A stretch of 64,000 nt of DNA from Gigaspora margarita (lineage: Eukaryota > Glomeromycota > Glomeromycetes > Diversisporales > Gigasporaceae): contig WTPW01000020.1 in assembly GCA_009809945.1 (NCBI GenBank), positions 694,964-758,963 on the forward strand, written 5' to 3'. Under the pieces are notes generated by a model. It saw only the letters and a program-made list of their open reading frames with translations. It had not been told where the DNA came from and searched no databases. Made by a program: the position numbers and the translations under genes. Of the stretch, positions 56,895-64,000 are shown in pieces. Every line of letters begins with the position of its first letter. Within the stretch, counting starts at the first letter, position 1.

Positions 56895-57360
56895 TTAGAT
56901 GGATGGATGAGTGAACTTTAAAATTACTCCCTAATAAAATATTAAAAACAATTAAAAATTAACTTACTTTTTATACCATTCCCAAAATTTATCTTAATCT
57001 TTCTCAATGATAATTTCATAAAGGTAACAAACAGCAGTTTTCCAAATTCTCATAGAATTATCAGCCTTAGCTATTTCAGATAATATGTGAATATTTTATG
57101 CTTATAATTTCGACGCCAATTCCTAAATTATAATAATAACCAACTTGATACATTCTGTTGGAATTATTCATGTCTGCTGATTTTTGATAATGTGTGAATG
57201 CTTTGTTTATATCCTTTTCAATTCCAATTCCATATTCGCAAAAATAACTGAGCTAGAAAATTCTATTTGGATCGTCTGTATCTGCCAATTTATGACAATC
57301 AGAAAATTCAGTTTGTTAAAGCTATCAATTAATGTGGTCAAATTTTCGTTGAAAATCACC
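56895..57360 (-). pseudogene. Sel1-like repeat protein gene, broken, tandem copy 1
   Basis: The minus strand reads EYGIGIEKDINKAFTHYQKS, ADMNNSNRMYQVGYYYNLGI, AKADNSMRIWKTAVCYLYE and FWEWYKK, the GxG.(E/D)KD..KAF.(Y)YQK.A pattern of Sel1 repeats (about 36 residues each; scaffolds for protein binding). The frame is lost by small indels and a stop, and the start codon seen in copy 2 is absent. After FWEWYKK a stop follows directly, although GTAAGT there could instead be a donor. The copy shares its whole layout with 57364-57828. Confidence 0.8.
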
Positions 57361-57363
57361 GAT

Positions 57364-57828
57364 TTAGATTAATGAATGAGTGAACTTTAAACTTAATCCC
57401 TAATAACAAAATATTAAAAAAATTAAAAATTAACTTACTTTTTATACCATTCCCAAAATTTATCTTCATCTTTCTCAATGCCAATTCCATAAAGGTAACA
57501 AACAGCAGTTTTCCAAATTCCTATAGAATTATCAGCCTTTGCTATTTTAGATAATATGTAAACACTTTATGCTTATCAATTTCAATGCCAATTCCTAAAT
57601 TATAATAATAACCAACTTGATACATTTCATTAGAATTATTCATGTCTGTCGATTTTTGATAATGTGTGAATGCTTTGTTTTCATCCTTTTCAACTTCAAT
57701 TCCATATTCATAAAAATAACCAAGCCAAAAATTCCCGTTTGGGTTGTTTGTATCTGTAAATTTATGACAATCAGGAAATTCAGTTTGTTGAAGCTATCGA
57801 ATAATGTAGCCAAATTTTCATTGGACAT
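57364..57828 (-). pseudogene. Sel1-like repeat protein gene, broken, tandem copy 2
   Basis: It begins MSNENLATLFDSFNK at 57828. The frame then shifts to FWLGYFYEYGIEVEKDENKA, FTHYQKSTDMNNSNEMYQVG, YYYNLGIGIEIDKHKVFTYY, shifts again to AKADNSIGIWKTAVCYLYGI, and ends EKDEDKFWEWYKK. This is about three Sel1 units, shorter than typical fungal Sel1 proteins. One shift, just before AKADNS, is present at the same place in copy 1, so it probably pre-dates the duplication. The roughly 465-bp unit and its downstream spacer are duplicated together. Confidence 0.85.
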
Positions 57829-57839
57829 CTTTGATTAAA

Positions 57840-58540
57840 TAATAAAAAAAATGTATACATATTACAATTTGCAGTTTTCAGCTTACAAACATAGCAGGCA
57901 GATATTATCAACTAAAAAATTCTGCTACAAACCTTACTATTCTGATGATACACAGTACGTGACTCGCCAACACATGCTACTAACATTATCCATATCTCAG
58001 TTAATTTAATATCTACAAAGTGCGTGTAGTGAACGAAAGTCAATGCTTAAAAATCATAGATGACTAATCATTACTGTATCGTTATTTCAATTTTCACTTG
58101 TTGATTATTAATTCACAGATCGATTATGGATAATGATGTTTCTGTTACGACATTAATTATGCAAATGATTAAATGTTGCAATAATTACAATTTAAAAAAG
58201 ATTACACGCAAACGGGTGGAAATCAGGTAAATTTACATGTATTCATAATCTAATTTATTTTGAGAAATTCAGAAAATATAGTAAATTCCCATGATATGTG
58301 ACCTGCAACAGTTCAAACTATTGCTATAATTCGTCATAATTTAAGAATATATATCTCAAAATAATCAAGAACGGACACATTCGTAATGGCTAGTTGATAT
58401 GTTTCAATAAACTTTCCACACTATAGCGATAGTATTTTCACACAAGCACGACATATGGAATATGCTATAATTGGGATAAATAAAATCATTACTAAATAGG
58501 CTAGTGAACATCAAAATTGGACAAAACTTGTTTGAAATCA
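57840..58540. other. Gene-free spacer
   Basis: This may include upstream sequence of the Sel1 relics. I see no promoter element or frame I can defend. Confidence 0.4.
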
Positions 58541-58544
58541 TGAG

Positions 58545-59440
58545 TCATACAAATTAGTCACATTTTTGAATTTAGCCAAAATTGGTGAGTTCAATTCTGT
58601 CATCATTATTAATACATTGATATGACAAATCGTACATAAAAATAAAATTTTCTACACATTGATCACATTTCTGAAAATGACCAATCAAAAATGTTCAAAT
58701 AGTGAATTTGCGTAGATTATATCAAAATAATATAATATGCATGTGTCCTGAGTTATCCAATCAAATCAAGAATAAAAGACCAATCAGTATGCAAATTATT
58801 TTAGATTGTTTTTTAATAATTAACTAGATTGTCATTATTTAATACATTAATATGACGAATCATATGTAAAATAAATTTTCCTACAGACTAGTCACGTTTC
58901 TGAAGATGGCCAATCAAAATGTTTAAATGGACGAAGGTAGTATAGATTGCATCAGAATAATATAAAAAGCACATGTACTGAGTTATCCAATCAAATCAAA
59001 AATAAAAGACCAATCAGCATGCAGTTTTCTGTCGATCAGAGTGCAAATTATTTTGGATTGTTTTTGATTTTTAACGATGACGAAGATGCAAAGTGTGTGT
59101 AATAATCAAAAATCATTGATAGATTAATTACAAATTATGCCAATATTTATCATGCAAATGATCATATATCATCAATTTTCTCATGGTCTGATTACGGTTT
59201 TTGGATATAGTAAACCAAAATGGTCAAGTGCAATATTGTATGATTATAAAAATTTTCCGCATACTGGTTACGTTTCTGAAAGATAACTAATTGAAAACGT
59301 TCAAACAGTCGAACTTTACATCAATAACATTATGTGCATGTGCATCAAATTACCCAATCAAATCAAGAATAAAAGACCAATCAGCGTGCAGATTTATGTC
59401 GATCAAAGTGCAAATTATTTTAGTATGTTTTTAATAATTA
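58545..59440. repeat. Degenerate tandem repeat with CCAATCAAATCAAGAATAAA, 3 units
   Basis: TATCCAATCAAATCAAGAAT, AAAAGACCAATCAGCATGCA and GTGCAAATTATTTTAGATTG recur at about 58752, 58984 and 59351. They alternate with TACAGACTAGTCACGTTTCT and CCAATCAAAATGTTCAAATG blocks. Unit length is 230-365 bp. CCAATCA boxes are frequent in both halves of the unit. The long inverted repeat starts at the array's end. Confidence 0.68.
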
Positions 59441-60757
59441 TAAAAAAAAACATATAAAATTACTATAAACTTTGAGGTAATGATGTTCCAAAGTCTACAT
59501 ATCAACTTAAAATTAAATTCTTCAAGAATATAGAACAAGGGGAGGAGAAAAAGGTAGTACAAAAATCAGATCAAAATTTTACCAATTTTGCACAAAATGA
59601 AAAGGTAACTTCATCAAAAACAAATATTTTCTGATTTTAAAATAAGAATCTTATGTAAAATCATGCTCTGAACAACTTTACTTAATCAGCAGAAGTGGGT
59701 TACCTTGTAAGAAAAATGGGTTATCTATATGCTAAAGTCAAAATTTTTAATTTTACAAGATAAAACTTTTTTTTTATTAGGCAACCTACTTTGGGCCCTT
59801 AAGCAAAGTTGTTCGACATGTAATTTTACTATATATTTGTAATTGAAACGGCTTTTCCAGACCTTTTACTAAGTGAAAAATGGGTTTAAAGTTAGAAAAA
59901 ATTTTTTTTAAGGGTAGGGTAACAATATTTCCAAATTCATATAAAATAGATTGTAGATCAACTTGGTTTAACCAAAACATATGAAATCATGAAAACATCA
60001 CATGATTCGGCCAATCAGGATTAGCAATTCTTTGTACTATACAGGAAAAACATACAGCGACCTCAGAGATTTTAGTTATATGTGAAGTTAATTTTTTTTA
60101 AAGCAATACATATGCGCAACTTCACTATTATAAACAAACTATATTAAACTATATATTACATAAATTTAATACAAATTGGTTAAGATGTTAAAAAGTTTTA
60201 TAAGAAGTATTTTTTTATTTACTATGTAAAAATTTAATATACTACGTAGATCATATGAAAAATGATCTACGTACACCCTACTCTTAAAAAAATTTTTTTT
60301 AAAAAAAATTTTTTCTAACTTTAAACCCTTTTTTCACTTAGTAAAAGGTCCAAAAAAGCTGTTTCAATCTCAAATATATGGGGTAAAATTACATGCCAAA
60401 CAACTTTGCTTAAGGGCCCAAAGTAGGTTGCCTAATGAAAAAAAAAGTTTTATCTTGTAAAGTTAAAAATTTTGACTTTAGCATATAGATAACCCATTTT
60501 TCTTACAAGGTAACCCACTTTCGCTGATTAAGTAAAGTTGTTCAGAGCATGATTTTACATAAGATTCTCATCTTAAAATTAGAATTTACATTTTCGTTTT
60601 GTGCAAAATTAGTAAATTTGATCCTATTTTTGTACTACCTTTTTCTCCTCCTCTTATTCTATATTCCTGAAGAATTTAATTTTAAGTTGATATGTAGACT
60701 TTGGAACATTATTTCCTCAAAGTTTATAGTAATTTTATATGTTTTTTTTATAATTTT
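59435..60757. mobile_element. Long inverted repeat (foldback-like), arms of about 485 bp
   Basis: The left arm, about 59435-59922, and the right arm, about 60271-60757, are inverted copies. They share CATATAAAATTACTATAAAC at the outside, then ACATATCAACTTAAAATTAA, GTGGGTTACCTTGTAAGAAA, AAGTAGGTTGCCTAAT and finally CCCTACTCTTAAAA. Divergence is roughly one in ten. The centre (about 350 bp) is unrelated AT-rich sequence. No transposase frame. The left end adjoins GTTTTTAATAATTA of the preceding array, so it inserted there. Confidence 0.8.
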
Positions 60758-60926
60758 ATATATAAAAAAATTACATGTAACAATAGTGTGACAAATTGGA
60801 TAACTGATATTATTATGTTATAGAAATATGAATATAATATAAAATCAAATGCGATCACATAACTTATTTATGTTACAGTTTTCCCAATGTTTTAAACTTC
60901 TACTGCACCCTTAGACATTAATAATG

Positions 60927-60934
60927 TGCCTCAC

Positions 60935-60982
<48 letters not shown>
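60927..60982 (+). mobile_element. Minimal retroposed LINE tail: 11 bases plus 45 A, 14-bp target duplication
   Basis: AGACATTAATAATG occurs at 60913-60926 and 60984-60997. Between them lie TGCCTCACCTT, 45 A and one G. CCTCACCTTA followed by an A-rich run is also the 3' end of the minus-strand LINE at about 18700, so this is best read as an almost completely 5'-truncated LINE insertion. The pure A45 run suggests it is young. Confidence 0.8.
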
Positions 60983-60985
<3 letters not shown>

Positions 60986-60997
60986 ACATTAATAATG

Positions 60998-61160
60998 CAT
61001 TTTGGTAAATCATGCTGTTTGTCAATAAAATAGTTGCTAGCAAGTCGATTTGTTAACTAATCGATTAATTAATCAAAAAATCAATTAGCCATTCAATTTT
61101 CTTTGTGAATTATCAATTCTATAAACCAGTCAATTACTTTATTTTGAAATAACAATTATT
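60998..61160. other. Gene-free spacer with AATCGATTAATTAATC-type repeats
   Basis: Short CGATTAATTAATCAAAAAAT and CAATTAGCCATTCAATT phrases occur here. No gene. Confidence 0.4.
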
Positions 61161-61787
61161 ATTTATTGTGGTTTGCAAAAATTTGCTGATCAAAAAAAAA
61201 AAAAAAACTGATGATTCTGACTTCTGATTTCTTTAACATTACTTCTGATATGCAACTAATATTTATATAAAACTTATGCATATATATATAGTATACATAT
61301 GCATCTATATATTTTTTTTTTAAAAAAACTTTCTAATAATAAAAATTATATCCCAGAGATGCACAAAATATCTTTTTGTACTATTTTAAAATCTAAAACT
61401 TATGAAAATTTCATGATTCTTTCAGTAATAAACAAATTAATTTGTAGAATCATGTAATTATTTTTATAAGATTGAATTTGAAACAACTCTTAAAAATTTC
61501 TTTTTACTCATGCAGTAGTAAATTTTATTGGCCTAAGAAAGAGACAATACTCAAATTCTTTGAATATGATGAATGCGCAAATAATATTCTTACAAAAGTT
61601 ATGGTACAAAATAATGAATCACAACTTCTACAGCATTTTTACAAAAATTTTAGTCAAATATATTGCATAATAATGAATATGTAAGTTTAAAAGTCTAAAA
61701 AAATGCAAAAAAATCAGAAATCAGAATCAGAAATCATCATTTTTTTTTAATCAGCAAATTTCACATATTTGCAAACTACAATAAATT
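61161..61787. mobile_element. Inverted-repeat element, about 627 bp, arms of about 70 bp
   Basis: The left arm TTATTGTGGTTTGCAAAAAT continues through TTTGCTGATC, an A run, and GATTCTGACTTCTGATTTCT. The inverted right arm carries TTATTGTAGTTTGCAAATAT, TTTGCTGATT, an A run, and GATTTCTGATTCTGATTTCT. A 70-codon frame inside (61472-61684, with WPKKETILKFFEYDECANNI) is not AT-only in composition, but I do not recognise it; it could be a trapped gene fragment. Confidence 0.62.
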
Positions 61788-61789
61788 CT

Positions 61790-62345
61790 CGCATTTAATT
61801 ATAAAACAATAATTAGACAAATTCAATATTCAATAAGAAAATAATTGCAAAGTTACTTTTAGTATTTTAGTTAACATAATGACCTACAATCATTACCAAT
61901 TACCTGATATTGAAGTTAGAAATTGGACTTGTAGAAAAATTTTTACCTAGATATTGTTAGTCTACCTGCGTCATCTAAGTAAATTATTATATATCTCAAG
62001 CATATTCAAGTAGCTATATAAAATAATTTCTTGCTCAGGTCCAATCTCTAGCCAGAGTTAAAAAATCCTAATTGATTACATTTGCATAAATATAATGCAA
62101 TTATGACTACATTTTTAATATAAAAATTTTCAGATTACACAAATGAAACAATAAAATCGTTGACGCTAAATTTTTTTATCCTCTTACCTTATTCATTATA
62201 AGTCTATGCTTTCCATTACAAAATGGAACCAAACTTAAATAAAAATAGAACCATTATACTACATATATTTTTATCACATAATATCGAACCACATTATATT
62301 ATAAATGATAACTTCATTACCTTGGAACACGTTTTACCCTAAACT
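61790..62345. other. Gene-free stretch upstream of the MULE relic
   Basis: No frame was found. Any MULE terminal inverted repeat should lie here or further upstream, but I could not pair it with a downstream partner inside the window. Confidence 0.35.
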
Positions 62346-62389
62346 ACAATTATATTGTTGATTTATTCAAAGCAATACCACCATTAAAT

Positions 62390-63923
62390 TTTTTGGGTGC
62401 ATTTCCTGAACCGTTTGAAGCAAAATTTCATGTAAATATTTGCACAGTTGATAGCGCCAAAGATTGGCTTGATGAATTTTCCAATTTACACAAAGTTACT
62501 ATGCAAGAGACACAAGGCAGAATTATTAAAGGGGTAAAATATATTGTTTCTAAACAGTTCCACTGTGTTCATAGTCACATGGTAAAGTGTATTTTGTTAA
62601 CAATTACCAATTCGTGATAATAATACCAATAACTTTGCTGAAAATAAAATCCGTATTATAAAAGACATCATATTTGGGCATATACAAGCATTTAATATTG
62701 TACAAATATTCTATTTTATAGGCAATACTATGGATCTTTACTATACTCGTAAGCTACTTTCTGTAGCTCATAATAGACCAACTAATTTTATTGCACTTCA
62801 TTTTCAGCTTACTGGCTAGAAAATTGGAGCAAAAAATGATATTAAAATTATAAATTATGATTTAATAACATTTGAACATCGAAGCAGTAAAGACCCTAAC
62901 ACATGGTACCTTGTAGACATGTTACTTAGAATATGTGAATGCAATCCAACAGGAGCACCATGCAAACACCAATCCTCAATATCCTTTTACTACCATATAT
63001 GTAATTTAAATCAGACACCCATGATGTCAGTAAATAGTAGAATTACTATGCCTACTTGGTATTAGGAGAAAAATGTAGAGAGCTAAGCTTTTACGCAAAT
63101 TTTCACCAAGAGACAATTAACCAAGAATTTTTATATCCAGCAATAACCCCAACAAATAATAATTTAGTTGATAACGTAATTAGTGAAGGTTATAAAAATA
63201 ATGATCAAAACTTCGATGATAAAGAAATATACTTTCTAGATTTCTTGCTTTACATTTTCACAATCCTCAATTAACAAAACCATCTATGAAGTGAAAAGTA
63301 TTAATAATGACAATGGATGTGGTAATAAAGACAATGAATACAGCAATGAAGACAATGAATACATTAATGAAGACAATGAATGCAATGATGAAGATAGTGA
63401 ATGCAATGATAAAAATAATAAAGATAGCGATACTACTAATAGTAATGATAGTGACAACAAAACTAGTGAAGGTCTTCATCAATTGGCTGTAAATGAATTC
63501 CAATGGTTCTGTAATGACTTGAAGAGTCTTTTTGAAGATAATGATCCTGTATTGGATAAAAGTATACGAAAATTTGTTAATGCTTACAAAAAGTGTCGTT
63601 TGGTACAAAATATCCATGTTCGTCCAGCAATTGCCTCCTTCTTCCAAACCTGTAACTGGAATGCAAAGTGAGCAAATAGTAATAGCTATTGACGTGGAGG
63701 TAAAAAAATTAGAGTCCAAGTTGCTTCAACTGCTAAGTGTAAAGAACTTTCAAGTAAAGGGCAAAAAAGAAAGCAAAAAAGAGATCTAGCACAAGATACT
63801 AATGGGAATGAAAGTAAAGAGCCAACCCACTTTATTATGCCTACACGATCAAAAAGACTGCAAAAAAAACATCCACATAATTTGAATAAGGCCTTAATTG
63901 AGAATCGCCCAAATGGTGTTTAA
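62390..63923 (+). pseudogene. MULE transposase relic lacking its catalytic core, SWIM finger retained
   Basis: The N-terminal part (62393-62617) has AKDWLDEFSNLHKVTMQETQ and GRIIKGVKYIVSKQFHCVHS, typical of a MULE N-terminus. The text then jumps to IQAFNIVQIFYFIGNTMDLY and LLSVAHNRPTNFIALHFQ, sequence found after the DDE domain. The catalytic core is therefore deleted. WYLVDMLLRICECNPTGAPC then KHQ is a SWIM finger (about 62915-62975). An acidic stretch with 7-residue repeats (DNEYINE) follows (63330-63430), then EFQWFCNDLKSLFEDNDPVL, and finally TRSKRLQKKHPHNLNKALIE to a stop at 63921. Several stops and shifts occur. Confidence 0.8.
63330..63420 (+). repeat. 21-bp in-frame repeat in the MULE relic
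   Basis: GACAATGAATACATTAATGA-type units encode DNEYSNE, DNEYINE, DNECNDE and DSECNDK in one frame. The repeat is low-complexity and acidic, and its slippage has been in multiples of three. Confidence 0.75.
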
Positions 63924-64000
63924 CTTTCAAACGATCGTTTTAATAATAGATTATCATTATTGGATTATTATAATGGTTGGTAGTACATAGTACAAAGTTA

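Noticed and set aside
63267-63719. 150-codon minus-strand frame rich in Ile, Phe and Val
   Set aside because: It is the antisense shadow of the acidic repeat in the MULE relic.

Overview
This window is very AT-rich, non-bacterial DNA in which every recognisable piece is a transposable element, a broken gene or a repeat. I see no intact host gene, tRNA or rRNA gene. The best guess for the organism is an arbuscular mycorrhizal fungus (Glomeromycotina, Rhizophagus/Gigaspora-like). The reasons are extreme AT content, MULE transposase relics with SWIM zinc fingers, Sel1-type repeat relics, RNase H-bearing LINEs and heavy nesting of short inverted-repeat elements. That assignment is inference from family content and not from a diagnostic marker.

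Layout. 1-11 kb: minisatellite-like arrays (36 bp, about 80 bp, about 120 bp) hit by MITEs, several with clean target duplications (TTA/TAA 3 bp; 8 bp for an AGGACCCC-ended family; TA for a mariner-like one). 11-16 kb: a long tRNA-headed SINE interrupted by an AGGACCCC element, then a small old LTR retrotransposon (12.75-15.83 kb). 16-18.6 kb: tandem repeats and featureless DNA. 18.7-24.5 kb: a nearly full-length but decayed minus-strand LINE (endonuclease, reverse transcriptase, RNase H, CCHC), whose endonuclease region is split by a 149-bp MITE; a 150-bp relative of that MITE lies at 413-562. 25-31 kb: a pogo/Tc1-like TA-flanked element carrying a 532-bp SINE, plus other inverted-repeat elements. 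32-38 kb: long inverted-repeat elements and diverged direct repeats. 38.3-41.9 kb: a second, 5'-truncated, decayed LINE on the plus strand, again interrupted by an AGGACCC-type MITE. 42-48.2 kb: inverted-repeat elements, two retroposed units with 13- and 16-bp target duplications, two non-autonomous hAT elements with 8-bp duplications, and a second copy of the long SINE on the minus strand. 49-53 kb: an inverted-repeat element and a MULE transposase relic. 53-56.8 kb: an array of long palindromes followed by AT-rich tandem arrays. 56.9-57.8 kb: two tandem copies of a broken Sel1-repeat gene. 58.5-61.8 kb: a tandem array, a roughly 1.3-kb long inverted repeat, a tiny poly(A) insertion and another inverted-repeat element. 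62.4-63.9 kb: a MULE relic that has lost its catalytic core but keeps its SWIM finger.

The genes do not form a pathway. What links them is insertion history: LINE machinery is the likely source of the SINE copies and of the tiny 45-A insertion, whose 3' end resembles the 3' end of the 18.7-24.5 kb LINE. Several unrelated MITE families then landed in older repeats. All boundaries, percentages and copy numbers were read by eye.
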